Assembly: GCA_963846775.1 (NCBI GenBank)
Contig: CAWJXB010000006.1
Location: forward strand, 1,860,001 to 1,924,000
DNA length: 64,000 nt
Direction: 5' to 3'
Origin: CAVYXA01 sp963846775
GTDB lineage: Bacteria; Verrucomicrobiota; Verrucomicrobiia; Chthoniobacterales; UBA10450
Position 1 is the first letter of the stretch. Every line of letters begins with the position of its first letter. The notes beneath the pieces were generated by a model that was given only the letters and a program-made list of their open reading frames with translations, ran no database searches and had not been told where the DNA came from. The translations under genes and the position numbers were made by a program. Of this stretch, positions 39,666 to 49,374 are shown piece by piece.

Positions 39666-42494
39666 ATGGCTAAGCTCATAAATCCGCCCGGACTAACCGA
39701 TTCGATTGCGGCGATCCAGGGAAAAGAGGACCACTGCATCCATTGTGGTGCAACCATCCGGGTCGGCAACGGGCTGTGCGTGAGTTGCAGTTTAGACGCG
39801 ACGCTGGAATCGGATTCGGAGGCCTCTCTGGAATCTTTCCACGAATGGCTGGCGAGGGATGAAGTCCGCGACACGCAGTGGCGGGTAGGCAATTACCAGA
39901 TCCTGGAAGAGATCGGGCGCGGCGGAACGGGCATAATTTATCGGGCGCGTCAACGGCATTCCCGCCGGATCGTCGCGCTAAAACGCCTCGTGGCGCATCA
40001 CGCCGATTCGCCCGAGACGCTGGAACGTTTCCGGCGTGAAGCGGAGACGGCGGCGAGTCTGGATCATCCGAACATCGTGCCGATTTACGAAGTGAGTCAG
40101 GGCGACGATGGAGTGCCGTTCTTCAGCATGAAGTATGCAGCGGGGGGCAGCCTGCAAAAGGCGGCTCCGGCCTTGCGAAGTGAGCCGCGCGAATGCGTGC
40201 AACTGCTGGCCAAAGTGGCGCGCGCTATACAATACGCGCACGAACACGGCATCCTGCATCGTGATCTGAAGCCGGGAAACATCTTGCTCGACGGTCGTGG
40301 CGAACCATTGGTCAGCGATTTTGGTCTCGCCAAATGGCTCGATACCAACACCGACCTGACTCAGACACTGACGATCTTCGGCACGCCCGGTTATATCGCG
40401 CCCGAGCAAGCCAACGGAGCACAGGAAGAATTGGCTCCGGCCGCAGACGTTTACAGTTTAGGCGCGATCTTGTTTTATCTCCTGAGCGGGCGTCCGCCAT
40501 TTTTGGGCGAGAACGCATTGGCTGTGATACAGCAAGCCGGGGAAAAGGCGGCGCCGAAGCTGCGCTCGCTCGCGCCGGCGGTGGATCGGGATTTGGAAAC
40601 GATTTGTGGGCGCTGTTTGGAACGCGAAGCTCCATCACGGTACCACTCCGCTGGCGACTTAGCGGCTGACCTGGAACGCTGGCTGCAAGGAAGCCCGATT
40701 GTGGCGCGGCGCGTTTCAGTTCCGATGCGCGCGTGGCGTTGGTCGAGGCGCAATCCAAAGCTGGCCGCCGCCACCGGCGCGGCGGTTTGCTGCGCCGCAG
40801 CTACCGCATTTTTGTTCGTCACACACAATGGGCTGCCCTCGCTCACGCCAGCGCCCAAAAGCATCGCTGTTCTGCCGTTCGAAAACTTGAGCAGCGACGA
40901 AACCAGCTATTTCACCCAAGGCATGCACGACGAAATCCTGTATGACCTGGCCAATATCGCGGACTTGAAAGTAATCAGCCGTACTTCGGTCATGGATTAT
41001 CGCCCAGACAAGACACGAAACCTCCGGCAAATCGCCAATGCTCTACACGTGGCTTACGTCTTGGAAGGGAGCGTCCGCCGCAATGCCGAGCATATCCGGG
41101 TGCATGCCCGATTGATCGATGCCCGCAGCGACACACAAATTTGGGCTGAACAATACAACCGAAATTTGACCGATGCCTTCGCCATGCAGGGCGAGATCGC
41201 CATGGCCATAGCCAAGCAACTCCAAGCCAAACTCTCATCTAAGGAAAAAAGCGCCATCCAGCTTCCCCCGACAAACAATCTCGCCGCCTTTGATCTTTAC
41301 GAGCGTGCGCAAAGTTTCCTGATGAGTCGGGAGCAGCGCTCCGATTTGTTAAATGCGGTGGAGCTGCTCGAACGAGCCGTCGCTCGCGATCCATTCTTCT
41401 TCAGAGCCTGGTGTCAACTCGCGGGGGCGCATGATGCGCTCTACTTTTTTGGTTACGATCATACTCCGGCGCGGTTGGCGGCGGCGGAAGCGGCCCTCGA
41501 AAAGGCGTGTCGCCTTCGCCCGGAGGCGGGCGAAGCGCATCTGGCGCGAGCGCAAAATCTTTATCAGGGATACCGGGACTACGAAGGTGCATTATCGGAA
41601 CTGGCGATTGCCCGGCAGGCTTTGCCTAACAACTCGAGAGTCTTCGAGCTTCAGGGTTACGTCGAAAGACGGCAAAACCAATGGGAGCAATCTACCAAGA
41701 ACCTCGAACGCGCGCTGGAAATCGATCCCCATCACTTTGGCATTCTCCAGCAACTGGCGGTCAGTTATGGCGTGCTTCGGCGCTATGTCGAAGAAGCCGC
41801 CATTCTTGACCGCGCGCTCGCCATTGCGCCGGACAACCTCGACATCAAAGTGACGCGCGCATTCGTCGAGTTTCATTGGAAAGGTGACCCGCGCCCCCTG
41901 CATCAAACAATCGAGGCCATTCGATCTGCGAATCCAGAGAACCTTCCGAACATTGCCGGCGATTGGTTTAGCTGCGCGTTGGCCGAACGCGACCAGGTGG
42001 CGGCAAGAGCCGCGCTGGAGCCAATGCCTGGGCCGCTCACCGATTACGCCGTTCACCTGAATCGTCCGCTGCTGGAAGCGATCATTGCGCGGATGACAAA
42101 TCAGCCGGGGAAAGCAAGAGCCGCTTTTTACGCTGCGCGCGCGGAACAGGAGAAGATCATTCAGGCCCAGCCTAACTATGGCCCGCCGTTGTGTGCGCTC
42201 GGTTTGATCGATGCCGGTCTGGGACGCAAAGAAGATGCACTGCACGAAGCCCGACGTGCAGTTGAGCTTGTCCCAAGGGAGAAAGATGCAATGACGGCGC
42301 CCCAGATGATCATGTATCTGGCTATGATCGCGGGGTGGCTCGGCGAGAAGGATCTGGCTTGTCAGCAGCTTGAGATCGCCGTACGGCCGCCGAGCACAGT
42401 CAGCTACGGTCAGTTGAAGCTCCTGCCATTCTGGGATCCGTTGCGCGGCGATCCGTGTTTCGAAAAGATCGTCGCCTCATTGGCGCCGGATTAA
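39666..42494 (+). CDS. Ser/Thr protein kinase with zinc-ribbon N-terminus, FlgO/TolB-like domain and TPRs
   Basis: 942 residues from the ATG at 39666; a GTG at 39648 is possible. CIHCGATIRVGNGLCVSCS forms a zinc ribbon (residues ~25-45). The kinase domain (~75-340) has IGRGGTGIIYRARQ, VALKRL, HRDLKPGNILL, DFGLAK and GTPGYIAPEQ, all intact. A membrane helix (LAAATGAAVCCAAATAFLFV) follows, then SIAVLPFENLSSDETSYFTQGMHDEI, a FlgO/CadC-type domain seen with adenylate cyclases, and TPR repeats to the end. It probably senses a signal outside the cell membrane and phosphorylates the ECF sigma factor encoded just upstream. Confidence 0.92.
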   Translation: MAKLINPPGLTDSIAAIQGKEDHCIHCGATIRVGNGLCVSCSLDATLESDSEASLESFHEWLARDEVRDTQWRVGNYQILEEIGRGGTGIIYRARQRHSRRIVALKRLVAHHADSPETLERFRREAETAASLDHPNIVPIYEVSQGDDGVPFFSMKYAAGGSLQKAAPALRSEPRECVQLLAKVARAIQYAHEHGILHRDLKPGNILLDGRGEPLVSDFGLAKWLDTNTDLTQTLTIFGTPGYIAPEQANGAQEELAPAADVYSLGAILFYLLSGRPPFLGENALAVIQQAGEKAAPKLRSLAPAVDRDLETICGRCLEREAPSRYHSAGDLAADLERWLQGSPIVARRVSVPMRAWRWSRRNPKLAAATGAAVCCAAATAFLFVTHNGLPSLTPAPKSIAVLPFENLSSDETSYFTQGMHDEILYDLANIADLKVISRTSVMDYRPDKTRNLRQIANALHVAYVLEGSVRRNAEHIRVHARLIDARSDTQIWAEQYNRNLTDAFAMQGEIAMAIAKQLQAKLSSKEKSAIQLPPTNNLAAFDLYERAQSFLMSREQRSDLLNAVELLERAVARDPFFFRAWCQLAGAHDALYFFGYDHTPARLAAAEAALEKACRLRPEAGEAHLARAQNLYQGYRDYEGALSELAIARQALPNNSRVFELQGYVERRQNQWEQSTKNLERALEIDPHHFGILQQLAVSYGVLRRYVEEAAILDRALAIAPDNLDIKVTRAFVEFHWKGDPRPLHQTIEAIRSANPENLPNIAGDWFSCALAERDQVAARAALEPMPGPLTDYAVHLNRPLLEAIIARMTNQPGKARAAFYAARAEQEKIIQAQPNYGPPLCALGLIDAGLGRKEDALHEARRAVELVPREKDAMTAPQMIMYLAMIAGWLGEKDLACQQLEIAVRPPSTVSYGQLKLLPFWDPLRGDPCFEKIVASLAPD

Positions 42495-43295
42495 CTATTT
42501 CGCCGCACGCACCGTGACAACCAACGTGCGACCGAGCAGGACATCGCGCGAATTCATCGACTTGACGATGCGATCATTTCGTTCGTCGATGGTTTTGAAC
42601 TTGCGACATTCGCGGCGATAGGCCTGTGCGGCCGCTGCTTTGATTGGTAGAAAGAGCAGGGCGAACAATGGAAGCGAGCGGCGCTGGTATCGATCTACCG
42701 TTAGGTTAAGATCGACAAAACCGGCTTCGAGCAGCGCGTGCGCAAGGTAAAACCAGCTCACCGGGTTGATGTGACCGCGCGGGCTGTGCACGTCGCGTCG
42801 GTCGATCTGCAACGGACCGAACAGCGAAGCGAAACCGAACGCCAGATAGCGCAAGCGCGAACGGAGATTTAGAGTGTTGGGCGTGGTGATCACGGCAACT
42901 CCGTCGGGCTTCAGCACCCGATGGATTTCCCGCAGCGTCTCCCGATAACGCTCCAAATGTTCGATCGTCTCTGCGCAGGTGACCAGCGTAAATCGATTGT
43001 CTTCGAACGGGAGGGGTTCCGAATTAAGATCGACAATCGCGACCGGCTGATCCGGCACGCGCATGAGTGTATCGGTATAGTCGCAGGCGAAACGGCGAAC
43101 GCCATAGCGTTTTTGCACCAGGGTCAGCAATTCACCAGCGCCGCTGCCGACATCGAGATAATCGCCGGTGAGATCGTCCGGTGCAGCGCGATCAATTGCG
43201 CGCAGGATAGCCCGGTGAATTGTCGGCGTGCTGAGTTCCGATCGATCGCTCTTCCGCAGGCCAAAAACTTTTCTAAAAACTTTGCGCAGCCGCAT
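42495..43295 (-). CDS. Class I SAM-dependent methyltransferase
   Basis: 266 residues from the ATG at 43295 (a GTG one codon earlier is possible). TGDYLDVGSGAGELLTLV (motif I), TLVTCAETIEHLERYRE and REIHRVLKPDGVAVITTP are typical of type-11/UbiE-like methyltransferases, here with a long basic C-terminal region (RRECRKFKTIDERNDRIVK). It may act on lipid- or sugar-linked substrates. It is convergent with the kinase, with no bases between the stops. Confidence 0.85.
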   Translation of the reverse strand: MRLRKVFRKVFGLRKSDRSELSTPTIHRAILRAIDRAAPDDLTGDYLDVGSGAGELLTLVQKRYGVRRFACDYTDTLMRVPDQPVAIVDLNSEPLPFEDNRFTLVTCAETIEHLERYRETLREIHRVLKPDGVAVITTPNTLNLRSRLRYLAFGFASLFGPLQIDRRDVHSPRGHINPVSWFYLAHALLEAGFVDLNLTVDRYQRRSLPLFALLFLPIKAAAAQAYRRECRKFKTIDERNDRIVKSMNSRDVLLGRTLVVTVRAAK

Positions 43296-43360
43296 CACGC
43301 GACTTTACACTGTCAATGGCGCGGTTGAGAAGCGCGGGCGCTGAGACACAGCCAGCACGA

Positions 43361-44713
43361 TCAGCCCGGAATTTCCTTCAACATCTGCTTGTTGGTCGGA
43401 AATTTTTTGACGAACATGAGCAGACGCTGGATCGCTTCCTCGGGTTTGTGACCCGCCAGACCACGCCGGATCAGATTGATCTTCTCCAGTTCCCACGGTT
43501 CGAGCAGGAGTTCCTCCCGACGCGTGCCGGAAAGGAAGATGTCGATCGCGGGATAAATCCGCTGATCACTGATCTTGCGATCGAGCACCATCTCCATGTT
43601 GCCGGTGCCTTTGAACTCTTGGAAAATAAGCTCGTCCATCCGGCTGCCAGTCTCGATGAGCGCGGTAGCAACGATCGTGAGCGAACCCGCTTCCTCGGTG
43701 TTTCGCGCGGCGGCAAAAATCCTCCGTGGAGTTTCCATCGCGCGCGCATCGATGCCGCCACTCATGGTGCGGCCGCCACCGGCCAGCGCGTTGTTGAATG
43801 CGCGAGCCGTGCGCGTAATTGAATCGAGCAGGATGAACACATGCTGGCCGGCTTCGACGAGGCGTTTCGCGCGTTCGACCGCGAGCTGGGAGATGCGCGT
43901 GTGACTCTTGATGTCGGCATCGTTCGAGCTCGCCATCAATTCCGCTGTGGAATGTGAGCGCCGGAAGTCGGTCACTTCTTCCGGACGTTCATCGACCAGC
44001 AGAATGATCAACTTCATCTCCGGATGATTTTTTGTGACGGCCTCCGCAATGTGGTGAAGCAACGTCGTCTTGCCTGTGCGCGGCGGTGCGACGATGAGAC
44101 CGCGCTGGCCCATGCCGAGCGGCGTCATCAAATCCATGATGCGCGTCGTGTAGCGATCGGGCACGGTCTCGAGCTTGATCCGCTTATTCGGGTTGATCGT
44201 AGTCAATTCTTCAAACGGCTTCAGCCCCTGGTATTTCCCCGGGTCATCGCCGTTGATCGTGAGCAGTTTGGTCAGTTGCGGACCGCGATTACCGCGCCGG
44301 GTCTCGCCGTGAATCCACATCCCGTCTCGCAGCGAAAAGCGGCGCACGATTTCCGGCGTTACGAAAATATCCTGCGGCGCTTGGACAAAATTCCGTTTCG
44401 GATCGCGCAGAAACCCGAATCCCTTCCCGGAAATTTCTATGATTCCCTCGCCGACTTCCGGCTCCGTCTGCACTTGGTCGCCGTTTTCGGTCACGGCCTC
44501 GCCTCCCTGCGTTTCCATTGTATCCACTGCCGTTCCTCCAGAAGAATTTTCGTTCGAATTATTGCCGCCAAAGCGATCGCGCCGATCGCGGAAACGTCTC
44601 CGACCAAAGCGGCGGCGTGGGCGATCCTGGCGTTGTTCCGGCGCGGCGGCGGTGGTTGGGTCGATCTCTACTGGAGCGGGATCGGGCTGGTTCTGATTGT
44701 TCTGTTCGTTCAT
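43361..44713 (-). CDS. rho: Transcription termination factor Rho
   Basis: 450 residues from the ATG at 44713. Residues 1-95 are a low-complexity tail rich in Asn, Gln, Arg, Gly and acidic residues (RPRRRFGRRRFRDRRDRFGG); the RNA-binding cold-shock domain (GFGFLRD) and hexameric ATPase follow, with Walker A APPRTGKTTLL, LLVDERPEEVTD, the Q-loop GQHVFILLDSITR and R-loop GTGNMEMVLDRK. The classical N-terminal helical bundle seems replaced by the disordered tail, as in Bacteroidetes relatives. It ends transcription at C-rich unstructured RNA. Confidence 0.95.
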   Translation of the reverse strand: MNEQNNQNQPDPAPVEIDPTTAAAPEQRQDRPRRRFGRRRFRDRRDRFGGNNSNENSSGGTAVDTMETQGGEAVTENGDQVQTEPEVGEGIIEISGKGFGFLRDPKRNFVQAPQDIFVTPEIVRRFSLRDGMWIHGETRRGNRGPQLTKLLTINGDDPGKYQGLKPFEELTTINPNKRIKLETVPDRYTTRIMDLMTPLGMGQRGLIVAPPRTGKTTLLHHIAEAVTKNHPEMKLIILLVDERPEEVTDFRRSHSTAELMASSNDADIKSHTRISQLAVERAKRLVEAGQHVFILLDSITRTARAFNNALAGGGRTMSGGIDARAMETPRRIFAAARNTEEAGSLTIVATALIETGSRMDELIFQEFKGTGNMEMVLDRKISDQRIYPAIDIFLSGTRREELLLEPWELEKINLIRRGLAGHKPEEAIQRLLMFVKKFPTNKQMLKEIPG

Positions 44714-44786
44714 AAGCAACTAAGCAAAGTCAGGTCGGTCTGCCCCAACCAAGGGGCGCATCCAAAGGCTTCTGCGGAATTCGGTC

Positions 44787-45542
44787 TCAGGCTGGCAACC
44801 GGGCCAGCAATTCGTCGGGGATTTCTAGATTTGAATGGACGCTTTGCACGTCATCGTCGTCTTCAAGCGCATCACACAATCGAAGCACCTGGCGGGCCAC
44901 GTCCTCATCCGCCACTGGAACAGTCGTATCGGGAATGAATGTAAACTTTTGCCCATCGGTAGTCACGCCCGCATTTTTGAGCGCCTCAGCTACAGCATAG
45001 AGCCGATCGTGCGAAGTAATGATAAGATACTGATCCTCGTCATTTGTCAACTCTTCTGCGCCAGCCTCCAGCGCCAGCTCCAGGATCCGGTCTTCATCGA
45101 TGCTGGAGCGCGGCACAGTGATCTGCCCTTTTCGGTGGAACATGTAGGAAACGCTGCCGCTTGAGGCAAGGTTGCCATTATTCTTTGTGAAAATACTCCG
45201 CACTTCCGCACCGGTGCGGTTCTTGTTGTCGGTTGCAGTTTCGACCATGATCGCCACCCCGCCCGGCCCGTAGCCTTCATATACGATTTCCTCAATTTGG
45301 GTCGCGTCTTTGCCCTGGCCGGTACCGCGTTTGATTGCGCGTTCGATGTTATCGCTCGGCATGCTTTGCGTCCGTGCCGCCAGAATCGCGCTGCGCAGAC
45401 GCGGATTGCCGCTGGGATCGCCTCCACCGGCCTTAGCCGCAATGGTGATTTCCTTCGACAATTTACTGAAGATCTTTCCGCGTTTCGCGTCGATCGCGCC
45501 CTTGAAACGCTTGACCTTCGACCATTTGCTATGTCCCGCCAT
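44787..45542 (-). CDS. yebC: YebC/PmpR family protein (TACO1-like)
   Basis: 251 residues from the ATG at 45542 (MAGHSKWSKVKRFKGAIDAKRGKIFSKL), the conserved opening. KAGGGDPSGNPRLRSAI, MPSDNIERAIKRGTGQ, YEGYGPGGVAIMVE and NRTGAEVRSIFTKNNGNL are family hallmarks. Members act as transcription regulators or, as recently shown for YebC proteins, help ribosomes through proline stretches. The C-terminus is acidic (EDDDDVQSVHSN). It lies upstream of rho on the same strand with 73 bp between them. Confidence 0.95.
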   Translation of the reverse strand: MAGHSKWSKVKRFKGAIDAKRGKIFSKLSKEITIAAKAGGGDPSGNPRLRSAILAARTQSMPSDNIERAIKRGTGQGKDATQIEEIVYEGYGPGGVAIMVETATDNKNRTGAEVRSIFTKNNGNLASSGSVSYMFHRKGQITVPRSSIDEDRILELALEAGAEELTNDEDQYLIITSHDRLYAVAEALKNAGVTTDGQKFTFIPDTTVPVADEDVARQVLRLCDALEDDDDVQSVHSNLEIPDELLARLPA

Positions 45543-45680
45543 GTGCGGATTTCCTATGAAAAACTGCTGAAAGTTCGATTCCGACAAAGCCTCGCGACAG
45601 AGAATAGCTGGCGAGGGAGAAATTAACTTAGCTATTTAAGCAACTGTGGGGGGAATTGTCAATCGCAGCGGCGGATAACT

Positions 45681-47681
45681 TCAGCCCACATCAACGATGG
45701 AATTGCCGACGGGCAAGCGACGGATCGTTAGGCCAGACAGAAATGAAGGGAGGTCCTGCCGTCCGAAAAGAACTTGCCGATGTTCATGGTCGATCTTCAG
45801 ACCAACACACGACTCCAGCAGAAGGAAGATGGCGCACGAAGCCCACGTTTGGGGCGAGCACGAGGCAGGATAAGGAACTGGTCCTTCGCTATTCATTCGC
45901 GGAAATCCGCCAAAGAGTTCGGGAAGACGGTGAAGATCGAAGAAAATCGCGGCATCGAATAGCGCGGAGAGAATCGTTTCCGCTTCGCGCGCGAGACCGT
46001 ACCGAGCGAAACCAGCGGCGATGAGGGCGTTGTCATGCGGCCAGACTGAGCCGTTGTGGTAAGACATCGGGTTAAAACGCGATTCAGTCGTCGCAACAGT
46101 CCGTATGCCCCAGCCAGAAAACGAACTCTTGTGCATCAGCGTAGCGGCAACACGACGAGCTCGTTCTTGGCCCGTGATTCCGGCAAAGAGACAATGCCCG
46201 GCATTTGAGGCGCGAACTCGGCAGAGGCGTTTCTGCCCGTCCAAGGCGAGGCCGTAGGTGGACAATTCTTCGCACCAAAAGGTTTCTTCAAACCGGCGGC
46301 GAAGCGCTTCGGCTTCGCGCTGCAGATCTTCGGCCATCTCGTTTCTTCTGAAGGCGCGTGCGAGTTCCGTAGCAGCGCGTTTCGCGGCAAAGACGTAAGC
46401 CTGCACTTCGCATAACGCTATCGGGCCTTTCGCCAGGGTGCCATCCTCAAGGAAAACCGCTTCCGGCGAATCCTTCCACCCTTGGTTCGTTAGTCCGCGC
46501 GACGCCTTACTTGCGTATTCGTAAAAACCGTCACCGTCGGCATCGGCAAAATTGTCGATCCAAAACAGGGCACGCTCGACGTTTGGCCAGATCGATTGAA
46601 TGAAGGCGGTGTCGCCGGTACGCTGGTGATATGCGCCCGCGAGGATCACGAAGAGCGGCGTTGCGTCGATCGATCCGTAGTAACGGCCAAACGGCACTTC
46701 ACCGAGCGCAGCCATTTCACCTGAGCGCGTCTCGTGCAAAATCTTTCCCGGCTGCGCATCCCGTTCCGGATTCTCCTCGGCCGCTTGCGTCGCCGCGAGA
46801 AAGGCGAGCACGCCCCGCGCGATGGAAGGATCGAACCAGAGACATTCGAGAGCGGTAATGATCCCATCGCGTCCAAAGGCAGTGTTGTACCATGGAAGAC
46901 CGGCATACGGATAAAGGCCGTGCGGAGTTTGTGTCAGCATCATTCGCAAATCGGCACGCGCGCGATGGAGCCAGGTATTAAACTGCGGATTTCGCGTGGA
47001 AATCTCCGGCGCATTCTCTTTCGTGTGTTGAAGTTCGGTCGCTAGCTGCTTGGTGGCTTCCTCATAACTGACACACGCAGCACCGCACCCGCATCGAATG
47101 CTGAAAATGAACGCGCTGGTCCCATTGGGATTGAGGCGCAAATGGTATCGACCCTGCGTCTGGTCTAGTTCGATCGGAGACGTTTCAAACAAGATCGCCG
47201 TATGCCATACCCGCCCATCCAATCCTTCGTAACCGAACTCGATTGAGTTCTGCCTTCTTTTCGGTAGAAACGAACGCCCACGGCGCGCTCGCTTCGCTCC
47301 CCGAAGCTGGAACAGATCGACAAAATCGGCGTCGAACTCGACGATGAGCAATTCTTCCAGAGCCGAACTTCCGGCATTTTGAATTTGCACGCGTTCATAA
47401 AGGGCCGATTGCCAGAGAAATCGCGTTCGTGAGATGCGGATAGATCCGTTCGCGCTGGCAAGATCGAAAGTCAGCAGCGCGTTGTCCTCATCGACAGTTG
47501 AATTCAGGAGCCGCAGACTCTCCTCCCCGATCCGCAATTTCAGGCGGGAGAGAAAACGGGTGTCCTGATGAAAGAGTCCAAGCGGCTGAGGCCCGTCGAT
47601 GTCGATATCGCCGAGCGAATTGAAAGCGGCAAAGGCCTCGCCGTGCTTGAGCGTCCGAACCAATAAGGAAACGTTGGACAT
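45681..47681 (-). CDS. Amylo-alpha-1,6-glucosidase / glycogen debranching-type enzyme
   Basis: 666 residues from the ATG at 47681 (MSNVSLLVRTLKHGEAFAAFNSLGDI); the extension to 47750 is probably an interspersed repeat (CGGTCGAAATGACA). The N-terminal GDE-type domain (PQPLGLFHQDTRFLSRLKLRI) is followed by an (alpha/alpha)6 barrel: GLYPYAGLPWYNTAFGRDGIITALECLWFDP, WIDNFADADGDGFYEYASKA (acid), SGWGIRTVATTESRFNPMSYHNGSVWPHDNALIAAG. It hydrolyses alpha-1,6 or related glucosidic bonds in glycogen metabolism. No glycogen operon genes adjoin. Confidence 0.9.
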   Translation of the reverse strand: MSNVSLLVRTLKHGEAFAAFNSLGDIDIDGPQPLGLFHQDTRFLSRLKLRIGEESLRLLNSTVDEDNALLTFDLASANGSIRISRTRFLWQSALYERVQIQNAGSSALEELLIVEFDADFVDLFQLRGAKRARRGRSFLPKRRQNSIEFGYEGLDGRVWHTAILFETSPIELDQTQGRYHLRLNPNGTSAFIFSIRCGCGAACVSYEEATKQLATELQHTKENAPEISTRNPQFNTWLHRARADLRMMLTQTPHGLYPYAGLPWYNTAFGRDGIITALECLWFDPSIARGVLAFLAATQAAEENPERDAQPGKILHETRSGEMAALGEVPFGRYYGSIDATPLFVILAGAYHQRTGDTAFIQSIWPNVERALFWIDNFADADGDGFYEYASKASRGLTNQGWKDSPEAVFLEDGTLAKGPIALCEVQAYVFAAKRAATELARAFRRNEMAEDLQREAEALRRRFEETFWCEELSTYGLALDGQKRLCRVRASNAGHCLFAGITGQERARRVAATLMHKSSFSGWGIRTVATTESRFNPMSYHNGSVWPHDNALIAAGFARYGLAREAETILSALFDAAIFFDLHRLPELFGGFPRMNSEGPVPYPASCSPQTWASCAIFLLLESCVGLKIDHEHRQVLFGRQDLPSFLSGLTIRRLPVGNSIVDVG

Positions 47682-47818
47682 TTGCTTCTCTGAACGCGCT
47701 TCGGTCGAAATGACAGCGCCTGAAATTGATTGACAACCCTTTGAATTCATTTACTTGCCATCCTGTGCCGGCACTGTTTTAAATTCTCGGCGCAGCAAAC
47801 CAACCCAACAATTTTTTT

Positions 47819-48100
47819 ATGGCCGAAAAATCAATCGAAGAAAAGGTCAAGGACATCATCGCGGAACAGCTGGGGGTGAACCCGGAGCAAGTCACGCCGC
47901 AGGCGTCGTTTATCGAAGATCTGGGCGCCGATTCGCTCGACATCGTGGAATTGGTAATGGCTTTTGAGGAGGAATTTTCTGTGGAAGTGCCGGACGAAGA
48001 CGCCGAGAAACTTCAGACCGTCGGCGACGTGATTAAGTACATCGAGGAGCGCGCGAAAAAAGAAGGCGGCGCCGGCGCCAGTGCGCCTTCGGGCGGATAG
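47819..48100 (+). CDS. acpP: Acyl carrier protein
   Basis: 93 residues: SIEEKVKDIIAEQLGVNPEQV and the phosphopantetheine site Ser in LGADSLDIVELVM, followed by FEEEFSVEVPDEDAEKLQTVGDV. It carries acyl groups for fatty acid synthesis. The extra Gly/Ala/Ser tail (EGGAGASAPSGG) is unusual. Fatty acid synthesis genes do not adjoin it; the ketosynthase-like gene at 3493 is far away. Confidence 0.95.
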   Translation: MAEKSIEEKVKDIIAEQLGVNPEQVTPQASFIEDLGADSLDIVELVMAFEEEFSVEVPDEDAEKLQTVGDVIKYIEERAKKEGGAGASAPSGG

Positions 48101-48199
48101 CCATTGCGCGACAAAATATCTGTTTGAGGGCGTGGCAGCGTTTTGCCCACCTGCCAATCGTAGGTTGCGCTTCGATCCGGGTCGCCCAGACTAGAATTA

Positions 48200-49321
48200 A
48201 TGCCGCAGCTTGATTTGAGTCCGGTTCAGAGGCCACTTTTCCATGCCTTCGACCAGAACATCTCGATCCTCGGCCTGATCGCGTTTGCGGTCCTCGTTGC
48301 CGCCGGGCTCGTCATCGCGCGGGTGGTGCAGAGCGATGCCGTCCGCCGTTTTTTCACCCGTTTTAAGATCAACGAAAACCTCATCGCGATCACGACCACG
48401 ATCCTGAGCCTTGCTGTGCTCGTCTTTTTCGTGATGAGCGCGATCAACGCCGCCGGCGTTCCGCTTTCGTGGAACGCGCCCATCCCCGGAATCAGGATCA
48501 GCCTGGTCCAGATTTTTCTGCTCGTCGCGCTGCTCATCGGGGTGTTTTGGCTTTCCTCCAAGACGAAACATTTTCTCTACAACAATTTTCTCGCGAAAAG
48601 CGGAATTGATCGCGCGTTGCAGTACGCCATCGCGCAAATCGTCAGCAACATTGTCCTGATCGTCGGGTTCTTCGTCGTGCTCGATAACGCTGGAATCCAT
48701 CTCGGCACGCTGACTGTGTTCGCGGGCGCAGTCGGTGTCGGCCTCGGGTTTGGCCTCCAAAACATCGCCAGCAATTTCATTAGCGGTCTGGTCATTCTGG
48801 CCGAGCGCCCGATCACCATCGGCGATCGGGTCGATGTCGCCGGCGTCAGCGGTCAGGTGCAGCAAATTCGCGCCCGAAGCACGGTGATTCGCACGAACGA
48901 CAACATCACCATGATCGTGCCGAACACGAAGTTCATAGACTCGACTGTCACCAACTGGACTTATGGCGATCCGCGCGTTCGTTTCCGAATCCCCGTCGGA
49001 ATCGCTTACGGAAGCGACTTGAAGAAAGCGTGTCAGGCCTTGCTGGCGACCGCGCAGGAAGATGCCCACACGCTGGATGATCCGGCGCCCAGCGTTTTTC
49101 TGGACAAATTCGGCGACAACGCCATCGAGCTGGAGCTGGTGGTTTGGAGCAGCGACATGAGCTCCCGACCGCGGCGTTACCGCAGCGATCTGAATTTCGC
49201 TATTGAAGAAAAGCTGCGCGAGGCCGGTATCGAGATCGCTTTCCCTCAACGCGACATCCACATTCGCAGCGGCGTTTTAAAAGTGGACAGCGCCCAGACC
49301 GGCGAATTGCAGGGAAGCTGA
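48200..49321 (+). CDS. MscS-family mechanosensitive channel
   Basis: 373 residues with four or five membrane helices (IAFAVLVAAGLVIARVV, ILSLAVLVFFVMSAINAAG, ISLVQIFLLVALLIGVFWL, IAQIVSNIVLIVGFFVVL) and the pore helix GTLTVFAGAVGVGLGFGLQNIASNFISG with the Ala/Gly pattern of TM3. The beta domain (VDVAGVSGQVQQIRARSTVIRTNDNITMIVPN) and C-terminal cytoplasmic domain follow. It opens under membrane tension in osmotic downshock. Stand-alone gene. Confidence 0.92.
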   Translation: MPQLDLSPVQRPLFHAFDQNISILGLIAFAVLVAAGLVIARVVQSDAVRRFFTRFKINENLIAITTTILSLAVLVFFVMSAINAAGVPLSWNAPIPGIRISLVQIFLLVALLIGVFWLSSKTKHFLYNNFLAKSGIDRALQYAIAQIVSNIVLIVGFFVVLDNAGIHLGTLTVFAGAVGVGLGFGLQNIASNFISGLVILAERPITIGDRVDVAGVSGQVQQIRARSTVIRTNDNITMIVPNTKFIDSTVTNWTYGDPRVRFRIPVGIAYGSDLKKACQALLATAQEDAHTLDDPAPSVFLDKFGDNAIELELVVWSSDMSSRPRRYRSDLNFAIEEKLREAGIEIAFPQRDIHIRSGVLKVDSAQTGELQGS

Positions 49322-49374
49322 GCTCCCGGTATGGTTTTGCCGCGCTCCGCTCGAAAATGACCAGCTCGCCTTTG

